Assembly (NCBI GenBank): GCA_965248545.1
Contig: OZ252110.1
Span: 4,134,447-4,198,446 of the forward strand
Source: Alteromonas_E sp965248545
Lineage (GTDB): Bacteria > Pseudomonadota > Gammaproteobacteria > Enterobacterales > Alteromonadaceae
Length of the DNA stretch: 64,000 nucleotides
Direction: 5' to 3'
Of this stretch, positions 17,985 through 27,438 are shown piece after piece (the stretch's first letter is position 1; each line of letters begins with the position of its first letter). The position numbers and the translations under genes are program-made. The notes below the pieces were generated by a model that saw nothing but the letters and a program-made list of their open reading frames with translations, was not told where the DNA came from and searched no databases.

Positions 17985-18669
17985 CCAACCCCGTCAGGCG
18001 ATAGCCAATATTACTGATTGTTTGCAACTCTGGCGGCGTTTCCCCTTGCTCTAACGCTTTCCTCACATTATACAAATGGGCTTTGAGTGCATTGCTTTCC
18101 GGTGGCTCATTTCCCCACACCCCGGTAACAAGGTCACTCCGGGCAACAGGGTATGGGTGAGCTTGTGCGAGTTGTAGCAAAATCTTAAAGCCGGTTTTAG
18201 TAACATTTACAGGGACATCTCGCCACATGACTTCAAAGCTGCGCGTATCCAGAGTTAACTCTCCCTTTACTACCCTGGTATCGGTGTGTAACTGATGCCT
18301 TCGCCCCAGTGCTTCACATCGCATAACAAGTTCACGTAAGTCGCAGGGTTTCGTTAGATAATCGTCCGTTCCCCGCAAGAAACCTTTAGCTTTATCACTG
18401 AACGCGTCTCGTGCAGTCAGCATCAAGATTGGGGTGATTCGGGTTTGCTGAGCCTTTATGGTTTCACACACATCCAAACCATCGATATCGGGTAGATTAA
18501 GGTCCAGTACAATCACATCGAATTGCTGCGACAGAGCAAGCGTTATCCCCTGCTGCCCTGTTTCAGCGTAATCCACCTGCCAGCCCCTGCCCTCTAACAA
18601 CTGACATATCTGCTTGGCAAGCGCTAAGTTATCTTCAATTAACAGTACAGTAAGCGCTTGTTTAGTCAT
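17971..18669 (-). CDS. OmpR/QseB-family response regulator
   Basis: 232 residues. The receiver domain (1-120) has the acidic pair Glu12/Asp13, phospho-acceptor Asp56 in IVLDLNLPDIDGLDV, and a Lys in YLTKPCD. The trans_reg_C winged helix (about 130-228) has ARSDLVTGVWGNEPPESNALKAHLYNVRKAL. It is first in a two-gene operon with the kinase at 16779. It probably activates transcription of neighbouring genes; the serine-hydrolase lipoprotein gene 80 bp upstream, transcribed the same way, could share its transcript or be a target. Confidence 0.93.
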   Translation of the reverse strand: MTKQALTVLLIEDNLALAKQICQLLEGRGWQVDYAETGQQGITLALSQQFDVIVLDLNLPDIDGLDVCETIKAQQTRITPILMLTARDAFSDKAKGFLRGTDDYLTKPCDLRELVMRCEALGRRHQLHTDTRVVKGELTLDTRSFEVMWRDVPVNVTKTGFKILLQLAQAHPYPVARSDLVTGVWGNEPPESNALKAHLYNVRKALEQGETPPELQTISNIGYRLTGLGDDV

Positions 18670-18749
18670 GCTTAACCCTGTCCGAATATATCCATATACT
18701 GGCTAATCTGAATGCAGACACTGAAATTGTCAAAGACAGAATGGCAGAA

Positions 18750-19934
18750 CTACAGTTCTGCCATGATTTCTTGTATCAACTGGTCGGTTTTATTGTCACA
18801 TGCGCTGTAACCATGACAGTTCGAAAACAGCGTCACCGTAATGTCATCATCGACAAAATAGAGATTGCGCGTTTCATAACCTACCTCGGCTCCACCATGA
18901 TGGTACACCGATTGACCATTGATATTATCCACAAATAGGCCCAAACCGAAGTCAAAACCATAGGTCGTCGATACCACACTCGCCTCGCCGATGAGCAATT
19001 CGCGAATATCGTCTGTTACCACCGTATCATCGGTCATGATTGCTCTCAGTAATTGACTGAGATCGCTCACAGTTGTGACCAATGGTGCATCTGCTACGCC
19101 AACACTCTCATAAAATGGCTTAGTGTTTTCCATCTCTCCATCTTCGATAATGTAGCCTGAGATAGACATTCCCAGTTCGTTTTCAACGCCACCGTAATAG
19201 GTATCGTTCAGACCTAACGGAATGAGTACCCGATTGCGCAATGCACTCGAGTGGTGTTCACCTAGTACGGCATCAAGAACCAAACCCGCCAGTAAATAAC
19301 CCGAATTTGAGTATTGAACCCCCATCCCTGGCTCAAAATAAGCGGGTTTGTTGTAGATAAATTGAAGAGCGTCAATATCCGTCTTCAACTGCCCAACCGT
19401 TTCTATTCCATATTCGAACCACTCTCCTGCGGTGTCATCATCGAGGTAGTCGTGAACACCTGCGGTATGGTTGAGTAGTTGCCGAATGGTGATTTGATCA
19501 CTGTACGGAATGTTACTCAGAATACTGTCAGGCAAATAGTTCGAAATAAGATCATCAATATTCAATAAGCCGTCTTCATGCAATAGAGTCACCAATAGTG
19601 CTGTCGCTTTCTTGCCCGCACTGCCGACTGGCATCTGGTCGTTAATGACCATCGGCTCCAGGGTGACTATGTCTGATACGCCTGCGGCTCCAGTGTAATC
19701 AATCTCTGGGCCTTCAACGCGTAAAATCAAACCAGGAACGTCATCCCCAACCGTATTATCCAATAACGTCTGGAATGTTTCTGACAGCGAGGGCGGCTCT
19801 GGCTGTGGTTGTGGTTGCGGTTGTGGTTGAGGCTGCGGCTGTGGTGCCGGGGCATCACTGCTTGAGCCACATCCACCCAGTACGCCTAAACTCATGGTCA
19901 TTAGCCCCATTACTGCGATTTTCCGTAATTTCAT
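18750..19934 (-). CDS. Beta-lactamase-fold serine hydrolase, lipoprotein
   Basis: About 394 residues from an ATG at 19934 (AGAGAG 9 bp upstream); an upstream in-frame start at 20009 would bury the signal. The lipobox GVLGGC is followed by a Pro-Gln tether of about eight PQ repeats. The PF00144 domain has SAGK (SxxK) in VGSAGKKATAL and YSNSGY. It is anchored on the outer or inner membrane with its domain held away by the tether. The PQ tether DNA is a CTGTGG/TTGTGG-type repeat prone to slippage. It lies just upstream of the two-component system in the same orientation. Likely an esterase or D-amino-acid peptidase acting on envelope or external substrates. Confidence 0.88.
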   Translation of the reverse strand: MKLRKIAVMGLMTMSLGVLGGCGSSSDAPAPQPQPQPQPQPQPQPEPPSLSETFQTLLDNTVGDDVPGLILRVEGPEIDYTGAAGVSDIVTLEPMVINDQMPVGSAGKKATALLVTLLHEDGLLNIDDLISNYLPDSILSNIPYSDQITIRQLLNHTAGVHDYLDDDTAGEWFEYGIETVGQLKTDIDALQFIYNKPAYFEPGMGVQYSNSGYLLAGLVLDAVLGEHHSSALRNRVLIPLGLNDTYYGGVENELGMSISGYIIEDGEMENTKPFYESVGVADAPLVTTVSDLSQLLRAIMTDDTVVTDDIRELLIGEASVVSTTYGFDFGLGLFVDNINGQSVYHHGGAEVGYETRNLYFVDDDITVTLFSNCHGYSACDNKTDQLIQEIMAEL

Positions 19935-20237
19935 AACAATAATCTCTCTAAAAGTTAACGCTTGTGGGCATTGCAGTTCGAGACTGAATGACCGCGATTC
20001 GGGACTCAATTTAATCGGTAGAGGGTAAATACAGGGTAAAGATATCGAATTGAAAAACTAGGTTCGCTATCATGCAGCAGATGGTGTGGTGTTGACTCGC
20101 TCTTCAATACTGTAATAGCAACCAATTTTGTTGTATTGAATGGATGCTTAAGCTAACACGTATGAATATTTTATTCTTATAAAAATCTATACATTTAGGT
20201 AAACTATTTCAAAACCCAAAACCGCGATGAGAAACCC

Positions 20238-23042
20238 GTGATGCTGCCAAAAGAATATGACCAGTTTATTCAACGTGTTAGAGACACAATCCCCGAAGAC
20301 AGGATCATCACGGACACATTTCAAACCTTAACCTATGGGACTGACGCCAGTTTTTATCGATTAACGCCCAAAATCATCGTAAAGGTTGCAAATGAAGCAG
20401 ATGTTACTGAGGTTATGCGTCTGGCTGACCAAATGCACTTGCCGATCTGTTTTCGTGCCTCAGGCACGAGCTTGTCTGGCCAAGCGATCACCGATTCGAT
20501 TTTAGTTTCAATCACGCCCGATTGGAAAGGCTATGAAATTCTCGACGACGGTAAACGCATAAAAATGCAGTGCGGAGTTTTGGGTAGTGAAGCCAACAGT
20601 GCACTGGCCGCACACAACACCATGTTAGCGTTAATGCCTGCCTCTATCGACGCTGCAAGCGTCGGTGGTATGGCAATTAACAATGCAGCGGGCATGAATT
20701 CGCTCGATACCTATACCATGATGCACAGTGCGCGTTTTGTATTTTTAGATGGTTCCGTCTTAGACACAGGAACCCTAGCAAGTAGACAAGCATTTGCTGA
20801 GCAACGACCCGACCTGATAGAAGGCGTCTTGCGACTCGCCGAACAGTTAAAGTCTAACACTGCCGTTGCACAGCGCGTGTTAACCAAGTATTCAATCAAG
20901 AATACAACGGGGTATGGTCTACGAGCGCTTTTAGAGTTCGACGACCCAATCGATATGATTGCGCACCTGATGATCGGTTCAGAGGGAACGCTAGGATTTA
21001 TTTCGGAAATCACCCATAACACAATAAACAAAGAGCCATTTAAGGCATCTGCATTCTTGGTTTTTCCCGACATTGCAACTGCAGGAAAAGCAGTTACCCG
21101 TTTTAAACACAATAATACGCCGGTCACGGCTGCCGAAATGATCGATTACTTCTCGTTGCAAGCTGTCGCGCATATGGATGGCGTACCGGAATATGTAAAG
21201 GATGTTCCCTCCGGAACTGTTGCTATTCTGGTCCAAGCTGAGAGTGATTCACACGCAGGGTTGCATGCCGACATTGAGTCAATAAAGGCAGAAATTTCAG
21301 ACTTGCCCACAGTAGTACCATCCCGGTTTACCGAAGATCCTCGAGAATATGCAGCATATTGGACGGTTCGAAAAGGTATATTCCCCGCTGTTGGCGCCAA
21401 TCGACCACCAGGCACAACCACACTGATTGAAGACGTTGCGTTCCCCATAAACACGTTGTCAGAAGCATTAGTCGATTTACAGCAGCTGATGCAAAAATTT
21501 GAATATTTTGATGGCGTTATTTATGGCCATGCATTAGACGGCAACTTACATTTCATTTTCTCTCAAAGCTTTCAAACCGAACAGGACGTCGAGCGCTATG
21601 AAGCCTTTATGGAGGCTGTGTGCGATTTGGTCGTTAATAAGTATGACGGTTCGTTAAAAGCCGAACATGGAACCGGTCGAAACATGGCACCATTCGTCCG
21701 ACAAGAATGGGGCGATGAAGCCTATGAGGTTATGCTGGGAATAAAGCAACTGTTTGACCCTAAGGGGATCCTCAATCCAGATGTCATGATCACGCAAGAC
21801 CCGAAGCTCTACACTAAGAACATCAAACCAATGCCGGTCGTCAGTAAGATAGTTGATCAATGCATCGAGTGTGGCTTTTGCGAACGCATGTGCCCTTCGA
21901 AAAACTTAACCCTTACCCCGCGCCAGCGTATTGTCGGCAAGCGTGAATTGCAGATCATTAACATTGAAGACAAGCCCTCATTTGAAGAGAAATATGCGTA
22001 CTTCGGGGTTGATACCTGTGCGGGTTGCGGACTCTGCTCAACTGTTTGCCCGGTGGGTATTAATACCGGTGATTTAATCCGTCATATACGCCACAACCAA
22101 AATCAAAGCGTAGAAGATAGGGCAAAATGGATTGCCAATAATTTCGATACCGTGACAAAAGGGGTCAAAACCACCTTAGGTACTGCAAACTTCTTCCATA
22201 AAGTATTGGGTAAAAACGTAATGCAACGTGTCGCCGATAGCAGTCGTACTTTATCTGGTGGCAAGCTAGGTAAGTGGACGCCAGCAATGCCCACAGCTGC
22301 CGATGCAATTGTACTTAAGCCACAACAGCAGACCAATCAATTGCAGGTGGTTTATTTACCAAGTTGTGTCAGCAGAACAATGGGCCCGGCGAAAGACGCA
22401 ACCGAACAAACCAACCTGTTTGAAAAGACCGTTAACGTGCTCAATAAAGCGGGCTACGAGGTGATCATTCCTGAAGGCGTTGACGCGCAATGCTGCGGCA
22501 TGCCGTTCGAGAGCAAGGGTTTGTTCAATCAAGCCGATCAAAAGGCAGCGGAAACCGTGGAGATGCTAAAAGCAGCCAGTCAAAATGGCCAAATCCCCAT
22601 ATACTGCGACACGAGTCCATGTACCAATCGATTGAAGAGCTATCAACAGGCAGGGTTAGCCATTTACGAACCGGTCGAGTTTATTCACCGATTTTTGATG
22701 GATAAACTCACTTTCACGCCAACTGACGACAAGATCGCGTGCCACATTACCTGCACAGCCAGAAGAATGGGCCTCGAGCAACAGACAATTGAGGTGATTA
22801 ACGCCTGCAGTAAACAATCGGTTTTCCCCGCACACATAACCTGTTGCGGTTGGGCCGGCGACAAAGGTTTCACCACTCCAGAATTGAATGAAAGTGCACT
22901 AGCGACATTAAAACCACAAGTACAAGACTGCACTGCAGGCTATTCGACCAGCAGAACTTGTGAGATCGGACTTAGTCACCATTCGGGTATCGATTATCAA
23001 TCAATCGTGTACTTAGTGGATGACTGCACTACCCCGAGATAA
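20238..23042 (+). CDS. dld-II: FAD/Fe-S D-lactate dehydrogenase, Dld-II type
   Basis: 934 residues, a single-chain fusion of a GlcD-like flavoprotein and a GlcF-like iron-sulfur part. Residues about 35-250 are FAD_binding_4 (CFRASGTSLSGQA; SIDAASVGGMAINNAAGMNS). Residues 270-520 are the FAD-oxidase C domain with EHGTGRN. Two [4Fe-4S] motifs begin at Cys542 (CIECGFCERMCP) and Cys594 (CAGCGLCSTVCP), followed by CCG domains (CCGMPFESKG, CCGWAGDKG). Length and architecture match Shewanella Dld-II (SO_1521 type), which oxidises D-lactate into the respiratory chain. The longer YdiJ branch (D-2-hydroxyglutarate) is the main alternative. No lactate permease is next to it. It is probably membrane-associated and monocistronic, ending at a terminator. 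Confidence 0.88.
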   Translation: MMLPKEYDQFIQRVRDTIPEDRIITDTFQTLTYGTDASFYRLTPKIIVKVANEADVTEVMRLADQMHLPICFRASGTSLSGQAITDSILVSITPDWKGYEILDDGKRIKMQCGVLGSEANSALAAHNTMLALMPASIDAASVGGMAINNAAGMNSLDTYTMMHSARFVFLDGSVLDTGTLASRQAFAEQRPDLIEGVLRLAEQLKSNTAVAQRVLTKYSIKNTTGYGLRALLEFDDPIDMIAHLMIGSEGTLGFISEITHNTINKEPFKASAFLVFPDIATAGKAVTRFKHNNTPVTAAEMIDYFSLQAVAHMDGVPEYVKDVPSGTVAILVQAESDSHAGLHADIESIKAEISDLPTVVPSRFTEDPREYAAYWTVRKGIFPAVGANRPPGTTTLIEDVAFPINTLSEALVDLQQLMQKFEYFDGVIYGHALDGNLHFIFSQSFQTEQDVERYEAFMEAVCDLVVNKYDGSLKAEHGTGRNMAPFVRQEWGDEAYEVMLGIKQLFDPKGILNPDVMITQDPKLYTKNIKPMPVVSKIVDQCIECGFCERMCPSKNLTLTPRQRIVGKRELQIINIEDKPSFEEKYAYFGVDTCAGCGLCSTVCPVGINTGDLIRHIRHNQNQSVEDRAKWIANNFDTVTKGVKTTLGTANFFHKVLGKNVMQRVADSSRTLSGGKLGKWTPAMPTAADAIVLKPQQQTNQLQVVYLPSCVSRTMGPAKDATEQTNLFEKTVNVLNKAGYEVIIPEGVDAQCCGMPFESKGLFNQADQKAAETVEMLKAASQNGQIPIYCDTSPCTNRLKSYQQAGLAIYEPVEFIHRFLMDKLTFTPTDDKIACHITCTARRMGLEQQTIEVINACSKQSVFPAHITCCGWAGDKGFTTPELNESALATLKPQVQDCTAGYSTSRTCEIGLSHHSGIDYQSIVYLVDDCTTPR

Positions 23043-23077
23043 CGAGGTATAGGCCCCCTAGGTCATTTGATTAAAAA

Positions 23078-23103
23078 AGCCAGAGGGCAATCGCGCTCTG
23101 GCT
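23078..23103. terminator. Bidirectional terminator between dld-II and the S9 peptidase
   Basis: AGCCAGAG (23078-23085) pairs with CTCTGGCT (23096-23103). The stem has A6 on its left and a T-run on its right, so it can stop transcripts from both converging genes. Confidence 0.88.
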
Positions 23104-23147
23104 CTTTTAGATGTCACAACTGACGTGACGTGTCGTTTGTGAATACC

Positions 23148-25046
23148 TTACAGGGTTTCTTCCAACCACTTAAAGAATTCGCGCTGCCAGACAATGCCGT
23201 TCTGTGGTGTCAGGACCCAGTGATTTTCTTCTGGGAAGTATAAGAACCGGCTCTTTAGACCACGCAGTTTCGCAGCCTGGAAAGCTTGCATTCCCTGTCC
23301 TAGCGGCACTCGATAGTCTTTGCCGCCATGGATAACGAACATTGGCGCATCCCACTTGTCGACATAGTTGATCGGATTAAATTCGCCGTATGCTTTACTC
23401 GCTGCCGGGTTGTCAGTCTCCCAGTATGCACCGCCGAAGTCGTGATTCACGAAGAACATCTCTTCAGTTGTGCCATACATACTGCGCGTATCAAATACTC
23501 CACAATGCGAAATAAATGTTTTAAAGCGGCCGTCGTGGTTGCCCGCTAAATAGAACGCCGAGTAGCCACCAAAGCTCGCTCCCAAGGCACCAAGTCGCTC
23601 CTTATCAACATATGGCTCCTGTGCAACATCGTCGATTGCATCGAGATAGTCCTGCATGGCCTTACCGCCCCAATCTTTGCTAATCGCTTCATTCCATTCG
23701 ACACCGTGTCCTGGCATGCCGCGGCGATTAGGAGCAACAACGATGTAGCCTTGAGACGCCATCAGTTGGAAGTTCCAACGGAACGAATAAAACTGAGACA
23801 GTGAGGACTGCGGTCCACCTTGCAAGTACAAGAGTGTTGGATACTTTTTGTTAGCATCAAAATTAGGCGGATATATCACCCACACCAACATATCTTTGCC
23901 ATCTTGCGTTTTAACCATGCGCTTTTTCACACTGGGTAGATCGAGCTCAGCGTAAAATCCATCATTCACATTGGTCAGCGCAACTAAGGTTTGGCTATCG
24001 AGATCAAAGCGATAAATCTCTCTGGCATTGTTCATACTGTTGCGATTAACCACCAAATGGCCGTCCAATGCAGCGACAATTCCATTGACATCGAACATAC
24101 CCTCAGTCAGCTGCTGAACCTTAGGGTTTGCGGCTTCTGTGACAGGGACTTTGAACAGTTGGATGGTACCGTCTGTTGGCGCCACAAAGTAGATGTCTTT
24201 ACCGTCGTGGCTCCACTCAAATCCATAGACCGTGCCGTCCCAATGAGCGGTCAGATTTATGTCTGCACCGTTGAGTCGCACAATAATGTCGTTTTTGTCT
24301 GCTTCATAACCAGGCTCATCCATACGTAACCAGGCTAATTGCCCGCTCGGTGAGAATTCTGGGTGATTGTCGTAGCCAAGGTTACTCTCCGTCAGATTGG
24401 TAACCTCTTTACTGGCTAAGTTATACCGATAGATGTCAGTATTTGTGCTTTTGACATATTCAGTGCCCGAGAGCTTTTTGCTGACGTAGTAAATACTCTC
24501 ACCTTTAGGGCCCCAAACGTAATCATCAGCGCCGCCAAAGGGGGATGTTGGTGTATCAAATGGCATCCCGGCCATAATGTCGACTTTTTCTTCTGTTACC
24601 AGATCCTGATAAAACACATGATTAAAACTTCCATCATTCCATGTGTCCCAATGCCGATAGTTCAAATCATCAAAAACATAGGCGTTTGCGCTAGCTAGGT
24701 CGTCGTACTTATCTGTCGCCAAGACAGTTTCAACGTCGACTGATTCATGGAACAATCGCTTGGTGCCATCAGGTGAAATTTTGTCGTCTATCACCAGCCC
24801 CTGATAAGCATCTAGGAGTTTAGGCGCACCGCCTTTCAACGACACTTGATACACTTTGCTGTCAAAATTATTCTGTTCGACACTGGGCGTTGTGACCTTG
24901 TAGATCAAATGCGTTTTTTGTTGATTTAGACCGAGTGCACTGACCCGTTTTACTTGCCAGAGTTTTTCCGGGGTCATCACTTCTTGAGCTGTTGCAGTCA
25001 GGCCAATGGTTAACCCCATGCCAGCAACTAAAAGACTCTTCCACAT
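23148..25046 (-). CDS. S9 family prolyl-oligopeptidase-like peptidase
   Basis: 632 residues with a signal peptide (cleavage after TATA-QEV). An N-terminal seven-bladed propeller (about 30-380) has WD-like strands such as YVWGPKGESIYYVS. A C-terminal alpha/beta hydrolase has nucleophile Ser491 in GASFGGYSAF, Asp577 in GGKDYRVP, and His609 in EENHW. It is a periplasmic dipeptidyl aminopeptidase/acylaminoacyl-peptidase type and probably trims peptides alongside the S46 enzyme. A hairpin followed by a U-rich run lies in its 5' leader. The ribosome site is GGAG about 10 bp before the ATG. P1 preference cannot be judged from sequence. Confidence 0.93.
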   Translation of the reverse strand: MWKSLLVAGMGLTIGLTATAQEVMTPEKLWQVKRVSALGLNQQKTHLIYKVTTPSVEQNNFDSKVYQVSLKGGAPKLLDAYQGLVIDDKISPDGTKRLFHESVDVETVLATDKYDDLASANAYVFDDLNYRHWDTWNDGSFNHVFYQDLVTEEKVDIMAGMPFDTPTSPFGGADDYVWGPKGESIYYVSKKLSGTEYVKSTNTDIYRYNLASKEVTNLTESNLGYDNHPEFSPSGQLAWLRMDEPGYEADKNDIIVRLNGADINLTAHWDGTVYGFEWSHDGKDIYFVAPTDGTIQLFKVPVTEAANPKVQQLTEGMFDVNGIVAALDGHLVVNRNSMNNAREIYRFDLDSQTLVALTNVNDGFYAELDLPSVKKRMVKTQDGKDMLVWVIYPPNFDANKKYPTLLYLQGGPQSSLSQFYSFRWNFQLMASQGYIVVAPNRRGMPGHGVEWNEAISKDWGGKAMQDYLDAIDDVAQEPYVDKERLGALGASFGGYSAFYLAGNHDGRFKTFISHCGVFDTRSMYGTTEEMFFVNHDFGGAYWETDNPAASKAYGEFNPINYVDKWDAPMFVIHGGKDYRVPLGQGMQAFQAAKLRGLKSRFLYFPEENHWVLTPQNGIVWQREFFKWLEETL

Positions 25047-25068
25047 TATGAATTATCTCCAAAATTAA

Positions 25069-25095
25069 AGCCGAATTAGCTTACATAATTCGGCT
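25069..25095 (-). promoter_or_regulatory. Attenuator-like hairpin in the leader of the S9 peptidase gene
   Basis: A perfect 10-bp inverted repeat, AGCCGAATTA (25069-25078) and TAATTCGGCT (25086-25095), has a 7-nt loop. On the minus strand it is followed by TTAATTTT and then the ribosome site of the S9 gene, 23 bp before the ATG. It could be a terminator/attenuator, an operator, or the terminator of a short leader transcript. Confidence 0.6.
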
Positions 25096-25243
25096 CTAAC
25101 TTTATAGGACTGATTGAATCAAACGACTGGAAAGTAAAGCAGCCAGTCCTACGACATTGTTCAGAACAAAAAAGCACGCAAGTTTCACCACAGCTTCACC
25201 ACATAGCGCTCACTATTAATGCTCATTTTAATAGGAGCCCACT

Positions 25244-26113
25244 ATGTTTAAATTTATCCGATCAGGTGTTTTCATCGCCCTAATATCATCAAGTACAGCG
25301 CTTGCCAATACCCAAGCGACTGACGCATTTACGACAGAGTATTCAGTCGACCATGTGGCCACTTTGTCCATGCAGGACGATAACGAACACTTCAGCTTTA
25401 CGAGTTTTGACGGTCAAACAGTAAACGGGCGGTTAAGTTACCCAAACGTAAAACAAGACACATACCCGGTATTGATTGCCATGCACGCCATGGGTCGTAG
25501 TTTCCCACGTTGGTGGAATGCCAAGCTAAAAGGGTCACCAACGGTTACACAGGCGCATAAAGTGACAGCATTGGCCAGTCAACAAGGTTTCGCGGTTCTC
25601 GCACTAGACGCGCGACATCACGGTACGCGAAAAGACCCTGACTTATCATTATTGACCATTCTGGACAGGCTAGAAGCCGGCGATAGCAAGGCCTATGAAG
25701 CCATGGTCCGAGATACAGTTAAAGACTATAAAGCCGTCCTTAATTGGGTATCTGCACAGCCGCAGTTTAACGATTCACCGGTTTATGTTGTCGGCTATAG
25801 TATGGGTGCACAAATGGCGTTGCTACTCGCCGCTGCCGATCAACGAATCGACAACGTCGTAAGTATCGTACCGCCACATGTTGAAGATACGATGGCGCTG
25901 GTGTCTCCCAACGTCAACGCGGCACGCATTACGAACGCCGAAGTGTTGTTGCTCACTGCCAACCAAGACGAATACGCAACCAAGGATCAGTTCGCCGATC
26001 TGTTTGAACAGTTACCGACTCAAACAAAACGCCAGATTGTCTTTAATTCAGGTCACATTCTGCCAGCGCAATACCCTGAAGTGCTTGAACATTGGTTCGC
26101 GAAAGCCAATTAG
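25244..26113 (+). CDS. Exported alpha/beta hydrolase (dienelactone-hydrolase-like)
   Basis: 289 residues with a signal peptide (TALAN-TQ). The alpha/beta-hydrolase core shows MHAMGRS (oxyanion region), ALDARHHG, nucleophile elbow GYSMGAQM (Ser about 189) and a late HILPAQYP with the catalytic His. This layout is closest to secreted dienelactone-hydrolase-like or acetyl-xylan-esterase-like enzymes. It is preceded by a clear AGGAG. It diverges from the S9 peptidase gene and converges with a beta-lactamase-fold gene. Substrate unknown. Confidence 0.83.
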   Translation: MFKFIRSGVFIALISSSTALANTQATDAFTTEYSVDHVATLSMQDDNEHFSFTSFDGQTVNGRLSYPNVKQDTYPVLIAMHAMGRSFPRWWNAKLKGSPTVTQAHKVTALASQQGFAVLALDARHHGTRKDPDLSLLTILDRLEAGDSKAYEAMVRDTVKDYKAVLNWVSAQPQFNDSPVYVVGYSMGAQMALLLAAADQRIDNVVSIVPPHVEDTMALVSPNVNAARITNAEVLLLTANQDEYATKDQFADLFEQLPTQTKRQIVFNSGHILPAQYPEVLEHWFAKAN

Positions 26114-26131
26114 TCAGTCCATACGCAGCGC

Positions 26132-27301
26132 CTAGTTGGTGCGTGCGGCTCTTAACCGATAGCCCAAAATTTCTGGCGAATCAGGGTCTAGGAGCTCAAG
26201 CGCATCAACCATGGCTGCTAACCCTAACGCATTGGGCGCATTAAAAAATATCACTAAGCCATCTCGTGTATCAGGGTAATAATACGCCAACGATACAACT
26301 TTCCAGTTCGTGCCTCGATGCCCGATCAGTTTGGTATCGTCAAAGAGTGACATACTCCACCCTAAACCATAGCCAAGTGTGGTTGGGCAAGGAATCGTAC
26401 CGGCATCTAAGCAGACAATGTCATCTTGGGTAAACTGAACCCCTTGTAAGCTATCTCGCTCGGCACGCAAAGAATCAGATAGTGCAGTCCCCAACATCGA
26501 GGCGATTAAAAAATTCGCATAATCTTCAACGCTAATCACCAAATTTGCGGCGGCAGAATAGCTACCTTCATCAGCGCAATAACCGTATGGATTGCAGTAA
26601 TATCCATAGAATTTACCATTTTCATCGAATGGTTTTGCAATCTGAGTAAAGTTGGCAGGGTCGACGGTTAGAAACGCCCTCTTCATTCCAAGCGTTTGAA
26701 AAAGAGTCTCCTCAACCAAGGTCGCAAAGGGTTTATTAAGCTTGTTCTCTGCGTATTTGGCCAAGTACTCATAACCCTCCCCCGAATAACCAAAGGTTTC
26801 TCCTGGGGCGTTAATAAAAGCGAGCTTCCCATCGTCTGAAAAAAAACGCCAATTCGTAAAGCCACTGGTATGACTGAGTAACATTCTTGGCGTGAGCTGC
26901 TGCACCCGCGTGTCGTCTTTTAGATCAGGGTCAATCCAATGCTCTGCCACTGACTCATCGAGAGACAACTTGCCTTGTTCAACCAGGCGGAGGATGGTTT
27001 CGGCAACAACGGGTTTGGTTAAAGATGCGGCGTTAAATAAAGTGTCACGCGATGCAGGGACTTGCTCCGATTGCATGCCATATTGCTGTTGCCAAACTAA
27101 TTTCCCGTCGTTAATGACGGCGATACCCGCAGTATTGATTCGATGAGACTGAACCAGTTGTGCCAACCTTGCATCGAGATGAGCGGCGTTTTCTTGAGTC
27201 ACTTTCATTACACTGGGCGCCGCCCGCGCTTCGTCAGCTGAGCTTGAGCCCAACAGACCAACAAATATACAGGCCAAACACAGGGTTAATCGCACATTCA
27301 T
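26132..27301 (-). CDS. Beta-lactamase-fold serine hydrolase (class C-like)
   Basis: 389 residues, signal peptide about 1-22 (SSADEARA). PF00144 motifs: S-L-T-K in FNAASLTKPVVAE (SxxK) and YSGEGY as the Tyr motif. A late GYGLGWSMS lies where the KTG-like strand is expected. Probably periplasmic; likely an esterase or D-peptidase. A good GGAG ribosome site precedes the ATG. Its 3' end lies 18 bp from the converging hydrolase gene, with no strong terminator between them. Confidence 0.87.
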   Translation of the reverse strand: MNVRLTLCLACIFVGLLGSSSADEARAAPSVMKVTQENAAHLDARLAQLVQSHRINTAGIAVINDGKLVWQQQYGMQSEQVPASRDTLFNAASLTKPVVAETILRLVEQGKLSLDESVAEHWIDPDLKDDTRVQQLTPRMLLSHTSGFTNWRFFSDDGKLAFINAPGETFGYSGEGYEYLAKYAENKLNKPFATLVEETLFQTLGMKRAFLTVDPANFTQIAKPFDENGKFYGYYCNPYGYCADEGSYSAAANLVISVEDYANFLIASMLGTALSDSLRAERDSLQGVQFTQDDIVCLDAGTIPCPTTLGYGLGWSMSLFDDTKLIGHRGTNWKVVSLAYYYPDTRDGLVIFFNAPNALGLAAMVDALELLDPDSPEILGYRLRAARTN

Positions 27302-27438
27302 GAGCCCACTCCATTCCTTGCTTAAGGTGAAACTGAGGTTATCAGATTTTCACGTTCATGATACCTATCTTCAGTTGCACTCTTCTCGTATGACGCCTCG
27401 CGCATCCTTATGCTGCATCGAATGATTCAGAAATAATG

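Noticed and set aside
19798..19855. CTGTGG/TTGTGG repeat as a mobile or CRISPR-like element
   Set aside because: It is the coding sequence of a Pro-Gln tether inside the serine-hydrolase lipoprotein.
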